Source: Spirometra erinaceieuropaei
Lineage: Eukaryota > Platyhelminthes > Cestoda > Diphyllobothriidea > Diphyllobothriidae
DNA: 64,000 nt
Direction of reading: 5' to 3'
Assembly: GCA_902702965.1 (NCBI GenBank)
Contig: CACRXP010000853.1
Location: 39,344-103,343, forward strand
A program made the translations under genes and the position numbers. A model generated the notes under the pieces. That model did not search any database. It was not told where the DNA came from and saw nothing but the letters and a program-made list of their open reading frames with translations. This document shows, piece after piece, positions 47,265 through 59,800 of this stretch (position 1 is its first letter; each line of letters begins with the position of its first letter).

Positions 47265-48400
47265 ATAATGACAAGGGGCGCTTGCCAATCGTTCTTACGG
47301 AACTCACTCGTTCCGTTGTGCCTTACGGGCTCTTTTCCGAGCCCAATCATCAGCCGCACAGCGGCGCATGATATAGGCAGAATGGCATTACCGACAAAGA
47401 CAAGGCAGACTGGAATGGCCATTTCTGGCCATATATATTGTTGTAAGTGTGTTCACCGATCGAGTTCGGGTACATGCCCATCCGTTGTTTTAGGGTCTCA
47501 AACTAGATCGACGCAGCCGGCCGCACAACGGCTAATGGTATAGGAGGAATAAGGGTACCGACAAAGTCAAGTAGAACTGGAATCATGTTTAGCTGTCTAT
47601 GTGCGTCGATGGGCAGATGCTTCGCATCTGTCACGTGACCTCTGGCAGACTCTTTCCGCTTCCGTGAGACTAAAAACTCTTGGACGGGTTGCAGACTGTT
47701 CGTTTGTGCTGTCAGTCCCGTCCGGAAGGATTTGGACTTTGTGCGCTTGGCATGGCCGACGGAATGGAAACCCACTTCTCCGTTGAGAGCGCCAGTCGAG
47801 GACCAACTTTCGAATACCATTCTGACCATTTATATAGGTGGAGAAATGCATTGCCGACAAAGACAAGGGGGACTGGAGTGGCCGTTTCTGGGTCATTGAC
47901 CGTCGTCAGCCAGCCATGCCCATCTGCGGCGAGCGCCCCTCTAACATTTATATATGTATATATTCTTATAGAGGAGTTCTTACTGGTCGCGTTACGGAAC
48001 TCATTCGTCCCGGCTCACTACGGCCAATAAGCCAGAGATGGCAATCTCAGTCTCCCTTGTCTTTGTCTGTAACTCTGTTCTAAATACATATATATATAAT
48101 AGTAGAGAGTTGGTCACAGATCGTGTTAGAGGATACACTCGTGGCGTTGTGTCTTGGGAGTAAATCAAGAGCTCCGCCAGCGGCCACATATCGCCTAGTT
48201 GTATCGCAGAAATAGAAAACCGAAAAGGACAAGAGAGACTGAAAAAGCCACTTTTGCATTAGGCACAGCCGGCTGATGACGCCTTATAGGTCGGAAATGA
48301 CCATTTAAGTACCTCTTGTCTTTGTCGATAATTTCATTCTACTTCAATTGCAAGCAGCTCTGTGGCTGCCTGCGGGGCTCTGAGTCAAACCCTAAATCAC
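47265..48400. repeat. Cluster of SINE2 fragments in both orientations
   Basis: At least five pieces share 'gacaaagacaag', 'ctggaatggccatttctgg' or their inverses: 47268-47440 (-), 47450-47600 (-, weak), 47825-47935 (-), 48000-48085 (+) and 48230-48360 (both). Short (TA)n-like tracts lie near 47945 and 48085. Confidence 0.7.
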
Positions 48401-49519
48401 AACGTAACAAACATGTCCCGCCACCCCATCAATCAGCAGTAGTCCACGGCATACCATGTTGAACCTGCGGCGCGAGGTACTGTGGTGAACTGGGCAAACG
48501 CCTTAGCGCAATATGGCACGAACATCAGCCTCCTGTCAGCCACAAGAATAAACTGTCTACGGTCTGTGTTCACATACAACAGCAGAGCCATACTTCCGCC
48601 TTTGAGAAAGAGAGGGTGATTGGCCGGGCCAATGATGAGATGACCAGGTTGATGCTGGAAAGTTGATCCTCCACTGACACACCTAATCGAGCTATAGGCC
48701 TACGTCCTGCCTACCGGGCAGTCAGCACAGGACCTAGGCCAGTTCAGATCGGGCCAATAGGAGGGGCGAAAAATGTTACGCGGGGCTGAAAGCCGACGCT
48801 TGCGGAGAAAAGAGAAGGCGCTGACCGGAAGTCACGTGAATGGCGTCGCATACTTAGTCACCGTTCCACGTGCGACGCCGAAAGCCTTACCCACGAGCAG
48901 CAACTACTTACCTGTCTGCCAGCTGCCGAGGCGGGGGCCACAGAACACGTTGACGTAACCGCAACTACGACAGCTGCAGAGGGCACACAAGTCAGCGAGC
49001 CATCCAATGGCCAGCCTCAGAGAGCTTGAAGCTAGCCAACAACCAATGAGCAAGCCAAAATACTTGTGTCAAGCAGGGCTGTAATGCAGGTAGGGCACCA
49101 TGGCTGAATAAGTTAGGGCCAGCGGTTAGAACCAGCGCAGTACTCTGATGATGGAAACGAGAGAGTTTCCCAAAAGTCAGTACAGATTCAGTTTAGTCTA
49201 TGAATTCGTCTTTCTTTTATCTCCGTCTTCTGTGGTCGTAAGATGAGTACAATATCTTGTCTGGACCTTAAATGTTAATGCATACCCATGCATAATGTAA
49301 CCTAACACATGAAACGGGACGACAGAAGTATAGACGTTAATTTTTATGGACGTTCATTATTTTCAGCGATTAGATTACATGTTTGTGTGTGTGTGTGTCT
49401 AGAATCATGACCCAAAGAGCCAGTGGTATAAAAAGGATGTCCCGGCAGTTACTACTTCGGTAAGTGCTTTTAAGAAATATTATATTTTCAAGGATTTGGT
49501 AAACACAGTGCAGAACCTA
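48401..49519. other. No gene; PLE-like 3' words and (GT)n
   Basis: At 49140-49235 'gaaacgagagagtttccc' and 'tagtctatgaattcgtcttt' resemble the segment after PLE-e (45520-45600), so this may be another PLE 3' end. A short (TG)n lies at 49384-49398. The remainder is unrecognised. Confidence 0.4.
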
Positions 49520-50508
49520 CAATAGATGTCCTTACAAATGAAATGTTGACTGAAAATCTGGAATGCGTCTTCGACTCGAAGAGGTTACTTAAGTAGTGCT
49601 TGTAGTGTTAACCACCGCACAGTACAATCCCATAGTAGTTCACTTGTTATAGGATGCCGGCTTTTGAACGAACTCCTTTCCGGTCGCTTCCAAAAATTGC
49701 ATTGTGCAAAAATAACTGCTGAAGTAGTATGTATTTTTCAAATGATTTCCAATTCCCCTATAAATTCAAATATATTTCATGAAGTATATGCATAAAACTA
49801 TTCATTTCTTCATTCGTTTGGTAGGAAAGTATGTCTTCTTTAAATTTTAAACTTAAAGAAAGGGTATAGTTAGGTTTTAAACAAGTTTCTAGCCACGAGA
49901 TTTTTCAAGACCGGGAAATGCCTGTTAATAAAATATCAAGTCTCTGCATTCGTTAACGTTGCTTGTAAAGTTTAAAGTATGTCTCAAATCCACTGCCAAA
50001 GTTTGTGAACTCCATATGATTTCTTCTTTATATCATAGAGGAATGCGCGATTTCTCGTACGCGAAAAATATACAGCTCGTAGTTTGGAAACCGCGAATGC
50101 AAATGCAACGGCAGGTCAGGTCCAAAATGATTCGTGAATAAGGAACGTTTTTCGAAACTAATTTTTACCCTTACTTTAAGTATTAAATATAAGGGAAACG
50201 TAGTTTTCATAAAATGATCGGAATAATGAATTTTTTGCATGTATTCTATGAAATATCCTCACATTTACAAGGTCATCGGAAAGCAATGGAAAAATACACA
50301 CTACTTAAGCAGTCAGTTTTACATAGTGCGATTGTTGAAAGCGGCCGGAAAGGTGTTCCTTCAAAAGCCGGCATCCTGTTGTAACCGAACTATTATGGGA
50401 CGACGCTGCACGGTGGTTAATCTTACAAACACTACTTAAGTAATATCTTCGAGTCGAAGACGCTTTCCAGAATTTCGGTTAACATTTCATGAGTTAGTAA
50501 ATCTACTG
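49520..50508. mobile_element. Fold-back element M6 (~989 bp)
   Basis: Left end 'caatagatgtccttac' and right end 'gtaaatctactg', flanked by TA on both sides (49518-49519 and 50509-50510). Arms are more diverged than in M5, so this is an older copy. Confidence 0.85.
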
Positions 50509-51170
50509 TATCTTTGTGGGCAGTTGCTTGGCGACACAGGAAACCCTTAGGTATTCATCGACATTTCGAGGACGCTGAACCCCAACACGATTCACCGACA
50601 CAAAAACGACACAGAGGTTTAGCGGACGAAAGGTCCGTTTATGATTAAAACTGCTAATTCTATTCAAATTTGTTAGATACTGATCAGTCTGCCAGTATAT
50701 CACCTTATGAGAACTTTTATTCCTGTTACGTCCTTATAGGCGAAATCAGGCGAAATCTCTTCCTTCTCAATCATCTGTATCTCGACCAACGCAAAAACCG
50801 AAAAAATATCCAAGAATCATTAAATCGTTTTCGGTTCTATACTCATTGTTGGCTAACCGCCATACTTGGCATTACATTAATTTTTTAAGGCGATTTAAGT
50901 GCAAACTCCAACAAAAGACCATCTTTGGTTGTGATTCTATTTATGTTGCTTTATTTAATCATATATTTTTATGTACAGACATCCTGTTCTTCTAAAACGG
51001 AAGCTAGCTCATTTGATACGATTTTCGGCGTTTTCTTCATCTAATTGTTTCGAATAAATTGTTTTTCCGAAGAGTGTAATATTACTTTCAATATTTTCGT
51101 GTTTTCATGCAATTTAAAGTCGTTCAATACTAATTGGGAGTTTTGGTCGATAGATGTGGCATGTCAGTAG
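50509..51170. other. No gene recognised
   Basis: A/T-rich sequence, no named repeat. Confidence 0.45.
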
Positions 51171-51333
51171 TAGTGAAAGTGCGGCTCCCAGGTGGCATAT
51201 CAAAAGAAGAAGAAACACTCACCGGGAGAGGTTTATTGGAAGTCCGACATATGGAATAATTATGTCACCTAGGGTTGAAGCTCCTTCTTCTTATTCTTTT
51301 GATATGCTACATGGGAATCGCATTTTCACTACT
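51171..51333. repeat. Short hairpin repeat, ~45-bp arms
   Basis: Left arm 51171-51214 ('tagtgaaagtgcggctccca', then 'gcatatcaaaagaa') is the imperfect inverse of 51284-51333. The loop is about 70 bases. There is no coding sequence; it may be a small MITE. Confidence 0.75.
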
Positions 51334-51687
51334 ATTGATGCGAATTACGGTCGCGAAGCGCCTTAACTGAGTCGACAGGCCTCAAAATATGCACAAGTCC
51401 ATTTCCTACACAGATGTCTTGCCGACCATGTTATGCTAAAATGCCTCTCCCACGGGTCATCTGTCAACGTGGAATTGGCTAAACAAACGATGTTGCGTCA
51501 TAGTTGGCGAATGACAAGAGTGCTCACTCTAGACTGTCACCCCCGACTGAATAAGTACGCATGCAGTGTTGAAAACTCCAGGATGCTTGTTATACGTCGC
51601 TGTGGTGAATCAACTGCCACCACAGTGGAGAGCACCCTAAAATAATTGTAACGACAGAAGCGCGTTAACAGGGATGCAAACTTATCG

Positions 51688-53480
51688 GTGACGTTCATGG
51701 CACTTCAGGCCCCACAAGCTCAGAAACTTGAACGAACGTTATTACGTAACCTCCAGATGAAACATCTTACGGTGGCCCAAACAAGGGTTCCACAACGTAG
51801 ATCCGGTTTTAACACAACGGACGATAATTCGGTCTACTTCATTGCTTCTTTTGAACCAATGTTACATCAAACTGGCGCGACAGCCGAGGCAAAAGACCTC
51901 CTTAGACGTCTAATCTTCTCGTTATCCATGCCGTACCGGAAAACCCACTCGCCGCCAGGAGAGGAAAAAATGACTCCGAGAGAACTAAAACCAGACACAG
52001 AGCTCGTTTTTCTGCCTGCTGACAGAGGCCAGTCAAGCGCTATCCTCGATAAGGTAGACTACCGAAACAAAGACCTCCTGCCCTTGAACGACCGGGAGCC
52101 CTACAAAGTCAGCAATATCGCCAGTTTAAAGTCAATACTGGTGAGGGTAAACTGAATTCTGACTCTAAAGAAAGACAAGATCATCATCCTCAAAGACGGG
52201 TATATGACGAAACCCACAGAAACAGGTATGGCACGATGCTACGGTCTCCCAAAAATGCACAAGCCAGATGTTGCCTCCGTCTAGTCGTCTCACTACGAAG
52301 CACACCCACATACAGGCTTGTAAACTGGCAATTGCAGAAGCTAAGATTCTTAACCGCGTGCCTGCAAACAACAGTGCATTCAAGAGAGCATTTTCTTGAC
52401 AAAATAAAGGCGGTCACGATCGAACCGAATGAGAGGATGGTGTCATTTGATGTCATCTCACTCCTCCCGTCTACACCACAGGATATTGCGATCGAAATGC
52501 TCAACGGGCTGTTGCGTCAAAATTAAAATGAAGGCGATGGCCAGCCCACAATTCAGAATCTCATAGAACTTATGGCGCACTGCCTCAAAACATTTTTCAC
52601 TTTCGAAGGTAACATATAGGAGCAAATTAAGGACCCTTTGATGGGCTCATTGCCGAGGCAGTTCTGCAAAAACTCTGTAGACGACAGTTCGAGGAGTACG
52701 AACCCAAGTTATGGGCGTGCAATGTTGACGACACCCTCGTGATCCTCGGTCGAGATAAAGGTAACTACTACGGGGAGCAAATAAATCCGATCATTCCCGA
52801 CCTACGGTCCACGATGAAAAAAGAAGTGGAGGACAAACAACCATTCTTGGAGGCCCTTGTCTGCCGCAACCCGGGCGGCAAACTGGCAATGCCAGTCTAC
52901 AGAAAACTGAAAAACCCGCTGTAAATGCTCAGTTACAACAACGACCGCCCATTGCAACGAAAACGAAAATGTGTATGCAGGCTATACCGACGGGTGAAAA
53001 CTCATTCCGGCATGCCAGGCGACAAATTGAACGAGGTGAAGCTCTTCCAGGAACTCTTCAGAATCAAAGGCTATCGGCGAGCATTCTTTAAATGGAGTCC
53101 AATGCAGCAAAAGAGGCAAAACGAAGAGCATAGTCAGCCAACATTGTGGAGGAGTACTCCGTACATGAAAGGGATCTCTAAAGCCGTGGCTAAATCCCTT
53201 GCGACACTAGGAATAGAACTTGCTCACAGGCCCGACTCAACAATCCGCCGGCAAGTGACATGTCCAGAAGACCCTATCCCTAAACAGGAGACGTCGGCTG
53301 TTGTCTACCGACTTCAGTTCAGTTGCTGGATGTGTATGGCTGCAAACCAGAATGCACGAGCACTACTTGGCCGTGCGAAGGTTGAACCCAAAGTCGGAGA
53401 CAGAAACCCACGCTGAGCAAATGGGACACATCTTCATCTTTGACGTCGTTGACATCGTGGTCGTGGCAATGATCATACAT
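51688..53480 (+). mobile_element. PLE-f: Penelope-like element, near-complete but broken
   Basis: The 155-residue first frame (51688-52155) holds the PLE N-terminal part, with LVFLPADRGQSSAILDKVDY. Later segments include ARCYGLPKMHKP-like sequence (about 52230), VSFDVISLLPS (52441-52475), KTFFTFEGN and the palm LWACNVDDTLVIL. There YVDD reads NVDD (52721-52732) and the preceding Arg is Cys. A long frame (52925-53416) gives the linker with LAHRPDSTIRR, and the GIY-YIG core is split between two frames near 53320-53380 (TRMHEHYLAVRRLNPKSE in the second). The C-terminal FDVVDIVVVAMI and the shifted MSTDCQSLHLAG follow to about 53530. Confidence 0.82.
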
Positions 53481-53849
53481 CAAGCCAGGTAAAAAAAACC
53501 TGGATGTCCACCGACTGCCAATCGCTGCATTTGGCCGGGGACAGTCACAGCACGGAACAATCGGGCGCGTCAATTGTCTCCGCGGTCGGCGTGGGCGGGG
53601 TGACTCAGGTCACTGTGACATCAGGGTCGGATGCGGTCACGCATGCGGCACTGGCTGGGCAAGCATCAAACAAAGTGCGCCATATAACTAGAGCCGTACA
53701 AATGACTTTCTATTCTCAGAAGATGGGTGGGAGAAATAATTACTCAAGACGTCAGACGTCCATTAGACCCGAACCGATGTATGCTTATTCTACTTTTTAT
53801 ATTTGGGGTGGTTTCAAAAATATTAGCGATGTCTTGTAAATTTTGGCAC
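53481..53849. other. Likely PLE-f 3' flank, no gene
   Basis: Frames continue in G/C-richer sequence without motifs. Joined to the SINE2 fragment that follows. Confidence 0.35.
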
Positions 53850-54030
53850 ATGAGGCTGAGGATGACTGGCGAACGACGGCTAATAAGCCAGAACAGGACA
53901 TTCCAGTCTCCCTTTTCCTTGCCAGTAATACCATTCTGCCTATATTACATCCCGCTGTGCGGCTGCCGGTTAAGCTCGAGAGAGAGAATCCCAAGGCACA
54001 ACGGGAGCAGTGGGTTCCGCAATGCGATTA
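53850..54030 (+). repeat. SINE2 fragment
   Basis: 'gctaataagccagaacagga', 'attccagtctccctt' and 'aagctcgagagagagaatcc' match the SINE2 body and tail. Confidence 0.75.
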
Positions 54031-54790
54031 GAGAGCTCCCTTCTACCAACAACCAACTACTGTTCCTGGATGTACTGGTTCACCGAAAACCTAATGGGCA
54101 CCTAAAAACAACGGTACACGGGAAGGCCATCAATACGCGCCGAATCCTGCGCTACCACAGCAAGCACCCTTTGTCCCACAAACGCAGCTGTGTACGAACA
54201 CTATGCAGAGGGGCAGAAACACACTAAAGCGAGCCAGACGAAAAAAGTCAGGAATACGTTATCTTCAGCACCTTTGCATGAAGAACGGATATCCGCGTAA
54301 CCTCGTAGAACACATCAGGTAGTCTGGGACAAACCGAAGTTCAGTGGCAGAAGGGCCAAAAGTCTGGCGGGTGCTTCGTTACATTTGCAGCGTCTCTGAG
54401 GCGGACTCCCGTCTCCCGGGACCACTGGGAATCGGCATTGCCCATCTATCAGAGTCATCAATTCGAATTCTGATGGTGAGACCTAAGAGCCCTCTGCCAC
54501 GCGGTGAAACAAGAAAGGTCATTTATCGGATCCAATGCAGCTAATGCGAAGTGAAATATATTGGAGAGGCCGGCAGACGAGTGCACACTCGTGTTGGAGA
54601 ACACATGAGGGCAGAAAAGGGAATGGACCCGTTGTCTCTGGTGGCAGAACATTGAGCACGCATTCGTCTTCTAGAATGCCGAAATCCTGGGCCGAGGAAA
54701 TGACCGCATATCCAGGGAAACAATCGAGGTCTAGCACACGGGCGCGAATTCTATCAACCGCTGTCTAACTTTTCCCGAAGCCTACCAGGC
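54031..54790 (+). mobile_element. PLE-g: 5'-truncated Penelope-like element
   Basis: Starts within the reverse transcriptase thumb, LLFLDVLVHRKPNGHLKTTV, and continues HPLSHKRSCVRTLC. At about 54515-54600 VIYRIQCS*CEVKYIGEAGRR is the GIY-YIG core with one stop, followed by REFYQPLS at about 54745. The same order and strand as PLE-h directly after it makes a head-to-tail pair. Confidence 0.8.
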
Positions 54791-54929
54791 CCTCCTACGC
54801 AGCTCAGTGAGCAGAAGAGCAAACGCGGGTTACCTCACTCTTTATCTCAATTCCTCAGACTCTTGCATTCGAAACTGTAAGTCATCTACTTCATAGTCAA
54901 CATGACGGTGGAGGCAATAGGTGTAAACT

Positions 54930-56360
54930 AGGGCAACATATGCAGATGTTCAGTTTTATCCTCAAGACCTATTTCACCCTTGAAGGAACGATCTATGAGC
55001 AAATCAAAGGAACTTCAATGGGTTCGCCGCTATCTGGTTTAAATGCTGAGGTGGTCCTTCAAAAGTTAGAGACGCTGGTGTTCGCAAATCACAGACCAAT
55101 ATTTTGGGCACGGTATGTGGGCGATACCTAAGTCATCCTCAAGCGCGAGATGGTCTCTTAATTTCACGTGATCCTGAACTCTGTCTTTCGGACGTCCAGT
55201 TCAGAATGGAGGCAGAGGTCAACAACCAACTAGCGTTCCTGGACGTCCTGGTCCACTGCAAAACCGACGGGAGCCTAGAGACGACGGTGTACACAAAGGC
55301 CACCAAAACACGTCAGGTCCTCAGTTACTACAGTAACCGACCGTTGTGCCACAAACGTAGCTGTGTGCAAACCCTTTACAAGAGAGCGGAAACGCATTGC
55401 AGCGAGACAGTCGACAAAGGAGCCGAACTTCATTATCTTTGGTGGATGTTCATCTCTGACGGTTACCCTCACAGTTTCATCGAACGTAACAGGCAACCAA
55501 AGAAAGCTATAAGGCCAACGACAGAACAACCAAAAGTGTGGCGGGCGCTACCGTATATCGAGAATGTTCCTAAGCAGCCGCTCCTCTCTTACAACCACTG
55601 GGTATCGGCGTCGCCCACAGACCTCAGGCGTCAATAAGACGTCTCGTCATGAGACCCAAGGCTTCCCTGTCACGATACGAAACAGCAAAAATCGTCTATC
55701 GTGTCCAATGCTGTTCCTGTGGTGCAATCTACGTTGGAGAGACCTGAAAACGGCAACAGACCCGAAATCCTAGGCCGAGGTACCGACCAGACGGCCAGGG
55801 GAAACGCTCGAAGCCTGGCACATCATACCAACTTCCATCATCCGCTGCACGATTCTCCCAGCGGCTTACCAGGCCTTACGAGTGCAGCTCAATCAACGAG
55901 CTCGAAGGCAGGAAGTCAGGAACGCTAACCCAAGTGAACTCAGTTCGCGACCAATCACTGATGACGGTGGTCACCAGCCCGATGAGAAAGGCGACACAGG
56001 CAGCGGGCCAGCAACCACTGAGGTGCACACGGGCAGACGCACACGGCGGATAATTACGAAAAACGCGGATCAGGCACAACAAATGCGTGCAATGCAGACG
56101 AGGTCAATTACCGTTTCCATCGCGATACAGCGCCCTGACAAGGGAGGAAGGAAAGAACAGACAAGCATGACAGTAATTAACTCCTCCCCCCTCCCCCCAA
56201 ACATATCCTGCGCGAATAGCAGTGGGAAGGACAGAACGCCGGCATGCCCGGTATCCATAATACTGTGAGGCGCCGTACAGAACCCACCTCCGAAATTGGA
56301 AGTTTGTTTGCTTTTGAAACGTCAGGATATCAAACCTATGGATCACGAGCTCGCCTCTTT
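54930..56360 (+). mobile_element. PLE-h: Penelope-like element after PLE-g
   Basis: 54985-55060 reads IYEQIKGTSMGSPLSGLNAE, then the palm ARYVGDT, where YVDD is YVGD (55114-55125) and a stop follows at 55129. A shifted frame gives QLAFLDVLVHCKTDGSLETT, then CHKRSCVQTLYKRAE and PKVWRALPYIENV. At about 55700 IVYRVQCCSCGAIYVGET is the GIY-YIG core with a stop right after. The 3' part (56262-56360) matches that of PLE-e. At least three frame changes make it inactive. Confidence 0.85.
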
Positions 56361-56377
56361 TTCCCGTATATATATAG

Positions 56378-57119
56378 CAGCGAGGAGAGACGACAGAGGA
56401 TGCGGGTAGATTGATACAGTGCTGTCTCGGGCTTATTGTGCCTTCATTCAGCCAGTCATAACCCTGACCAAAAACTATGACCAAAAACACAAACATGCGC
56501 GACAAACGCACCTGGCGCACTTCATCCACCACTGGGGTCTACCAGATGCGTCATAAGCACTTCATCCAACCGAAGTTCATCAATGCCTCGCCACCTGTCA
56601 TTCTCTGTCGCTGCAGATCGGGTATTTATTCACTCAGGAATGGTCGCACACCGATCCATTGGCTTCCCGAAGCAAACAAGCTTCGTATGGGCGATAGGGG
56701 TCACGAACAGGCAACCACCTACCAGGCCGAAGTCGGCTAAGCTATGATAGCTGAGGGGAGACGACAGAGTCTGGGGGTAGATTGATACAGCACTGTTTCG
56801 GGCTTGTTTGCCTTCATTCAGCCAATCATAACCCTGACCACGAGCAGCTGGTACCGGAAACACAAACATGCGCCCAGACGCACCTGACGCAGCTGGTCCA
56901 CCACTGGGGTCTACCAGATGGGTCATAAGCACTTCATCGAACCGAAGTTCATCAGTGCCTCGCCACCTGCCATTCTCTGTCACTGCAGATCGGGTATTTA
57001 TTCACTCAGGAATGGTCGCACACCGATCCATTGGCTTCCCGAAGCAAACAAGCTTCGTATGGGTGGCAAAGTTCACGAACGGGCAACCAATTACCAGGCC
57101 GAAGTCGGCCAATTCATAA
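56378..57119 (+). repeat. Two tandem ~371-bp units (possible PLE pseudo-LTR)
   Basis: Unit 1 (about 56378-56747) and unit 2 (about 56748-57119) share long blocks such as 'tgcagatcgggtatttattc', 'ttggcttcccgaagcaaac' and 'taccaggccgaagtcgg'. Both preserve a parallel reading frame (about 65-70 residues, with SGIYSLRNGRTPIHWLPEAN in each) and an opposite frame with GYDWLNEG. The same block precedes PLE-c. I infer a PLE-associated terminal or 5' repeat. Confidence 0.75.
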
Positions 57120-57369
57120 TAGCAGCAAGGGGGGATTAGAAAGAATGCGGGTAGATTGATACATTACTGTTTCGAGCTGAATAAAGGCACAATAAGCCCG
57201 AAACAATGCTGTATCTATCTACCCGCATTCTCTGTCGTCCTTCCTCTCTGCTATTATGAATTGGCCGAATTCGGCCTGGTAATTGGTTACGTGTTCGCAA
57301 TCTTTGCCACCCATACGGAGCTTGGTTGCTTCGTTCAGTCGATAGATCGGTGTGCGCCCATTCCTGATA
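57120..57369. repeat. Third partial unit facing an inverted partial unit
   Basis: 57140-57180 repeats the unit start ('gcgggtagattgatac'). From about 57186 the order is reversed ('aagcccgaaacaatgctg', 'tctacccgcattctctgtcg', 'gaattggccgaattcggcc'), so the end of the array folds back. It stops exactly at the left end of fold-back M7. Confidence 0.72.
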
Positions 57370-58368
57370 GAGTAGATGGGCTTACTCATTAAATGTCAAC
57401 CGAAATTTCGAAATGCGTTCTCGTTTCGAAAAGATTAAGTAAGTACGGTTACAAAACTATTCATCATGCAGCATAGTTCTATAATAAATTCAGTTACCTC
57501 AGGGTGACGGCTTTAGAATGAACTTATTTTCGACTGCATGCAAGACCCACAGTCTTCAAAAAAGGAGTACATAAGTGGCATGCAATTCTGTCATTGATTT
57601 TCGATGCCCTTGAAAATTCAATTATATTTCTCAGAAAGCGTGCAAAAAAATTATTCATTCTGTTACTTATTCGGTAGAAAATCATGTCTTATTCCAATTT
57701 CGTACTCGAATGGATAGTATAATTCGGTTTCAAAAAGGTTTCCAATTGTGAGATTTTTTAATACCGTGAAGTGTCCATTCATATAACGTCATGTATCTGC
57801 ATTTACGAATGTTGTTTGTATAGTTAACGTTGTTGCTCAAATCCACTGCTTAATTTCATGAACCCCATATGGTCTCCTTTTAATACCGTAGAGAAATGCA
57901 TGGTTTTCCCTACACGGAAAATATACGACTTGTAGTTTTGAAACCTTGAACGCAAGTGTAACAGCAGATTGGGTTCAAAATTATCCGGGAATTAGAAATG
58001 TTTTTCGAAACCAAAATATACCCTTTTTTCGAGTATAAAATCGAAGGGAGATCTGATTTTCTTCGGAATAAATAAACAAAGATGAGCATTTGGTTGCATA
58101 TTTTCCACGAAATTTAATTGCATTTTCAAGGACATCGAAAATCCATGAGAAAATTTCATGCTAATTAAGTAGTCATTTTTTGAAAAGTATAGGTCTTCGG
58201 TGCAGTCGAAAAGAAGTTCATTCGAAAGCCGACACCCTGAGGTAACTGGATCATTATAGATGTATGCTGCATCATGATTATTTTTGCAACCCTACTTAAT
58301 TAATCTTTTCGAAACAAGAACACATTTCGAAATTTCGTTTGACATTTCATGAGTTGGCCCACCTACTA
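57370..58368. mobile_element. Fold-back element M7 (~999 bp)
   Basis: Left end 'gagtagatgggcttactcat' after TA (57368-57369), right end 'ggcccacctacta'. Arms are inverted copies that meet near 57870. It abuts the inverted unit of the preceding array. Confidence 0.85.
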
Positions 58369-58371
58369 TGC

Positions 58372-58690
58372 ATATATACCCTTTCAAGAAAGGCCGAGTT
58401 TCTCGACACCACGCACTAGGATTAATCGTACATCAATCAACATATCGAATTGGACGGCGCTTACAAAATTCTCAAGGAGAAATGGATGAGCGGAGAGCCA
58501 ATCGAGAAATAATGACCCAGGTAGCGATCGTTCACAGGCGCAAACGCCATCAAGTATCGATTTCCAAGTGCACTGTCAGATACTAACTGCTGTCGGCACA
58601 TCTGTACTCAGTCTGTGTCTGACGGCAACCTGGGGAACTGGAGTCGAAAATTTACGCAACAATGCCTTTGACTTCAAATTATATTTATCG
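58372..58690 (+). mobile_element. PLE-i: 3' end fragment, second lineage
   Basis: Around 58440 the translation INQHIELDGAYKILKEKW corresponds to the segment after the nuclease in PLE-k (HIELDTAYGNI). 'gacggcaacctggggaactg' and 'gagtcgaaaatttacg' near 58620-58660 match the 3' parts at 61300 and 62010 (inverted). Confidence 0.6.
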
Positions 58691-58769
58691 GGTTGCCTAT
58701 CTTTCAATTCATACCTATATATGTGCTAAAGTTACTGAACCCTATTCCCAACACAGATATTAAATAAAA

Positions 58770-59060
58770 CCCCAGACACGTGTTTCGCCTACATTCTGCC
58801 ACTGCTTGACACGGCTGCGAGGGGTTCGGCTCATCAGTGGGTCCCCAGCATTACCTCTGCGGTTTCTAGTATATGAACACTAGAGAATAACTAAGTGAAT
58901 AATTTCAGAAAGTACTCAGCGCAGGACTTGCAATTAAGTCTCCGGGATATGACTTTTTTAGGGTCAGAACCGAAATTTCATTGTACCTATGTCGGAAGTA
59001 CGGTATAAGACGTTCGATATACACATTTCGTACTACTTGTGGTAACTAGTTTGTAGAATG
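58770..59060. repeat. Copy of the 'ggggttcggctcatcagtggg' dispersed repeat
   Basis: Matches 31430-31510 over about 80 bases, with changes ('cgtgtttcgcctacattctg', 'ctgcgaggggttcggctc'). Confidence 0.6.
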
Positions 59061-59224
59061 GGCATTATGTGGTTATTCCACAGTAGATGATTGTCTTTGA
59101 CTCACGTAGTCATTGAAATTTTGGTTCTCTCCATAAAAAGTCATGTCCCAGAGACTTCACTAGGTATCCTACACTGAGTAATTTCTGAAATGATTTACTT
59201 GATGTATATATGTGTATATATAAA

Positions 59225-59800
59225 TGTCTACCTTAAGAATGTCTTCGGAATCGTTAAAAGATACCGCAAAAAGAAGCAGATACAAGTGGCGCACAAACTG
59301 ATAACTAAACTGCGCACCCCACTTGTATGCCCTACGGAAAGGGTTGGCTATACAGATAAGGAAGGTTCTTACTACAATACTTTATGAGATGACTGAAATG
59401 TAAGGTACTGTATTGGAACCCAGCCATCGGCCTACGCATGTGAACATGAGCACCAATTGTCAGGAAAAAGACGAAATTAAAAATTTGCATGGTACAAAAC
59501 CTTGCATCGTTTGTGTCTAGTCAAAAAATCCTGAATGCCACTCACTGTGGTGACTCGTGCATTAGGTGGCAAATTAAATTAGACGCCATTTACAATGATC
59601 TCAAGTAAAACTGGGAAAGGCTACAGCCAATCCGCAAGAGAAGCCGGACGCCAGCAACTGCTCATTGATAGGAATGACAGAGCAATAGATTTACTTCACG
59701 CACACTTAAACTTTGACTGATTATGCAACATTTACCGCACTCTTGATGACGGCCTGGCAAGCCAGCGTAAAACATGTATAAATTTTCTGAACTTACTTGC
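59225..59800 (+). mobile_element. PLE-j: 3' part, second lineage
   Basis: 'FGIVKRYRKKKQIQVAHK' lies before a broken nuclease region (GYTDKEGSYYNTL, 59340-59385). From 59420 a decayed frame with HEHQLSGKRRN follows. It ends near 'cttgatgacggcctggc' at about 59735. Confidence 0.6.
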
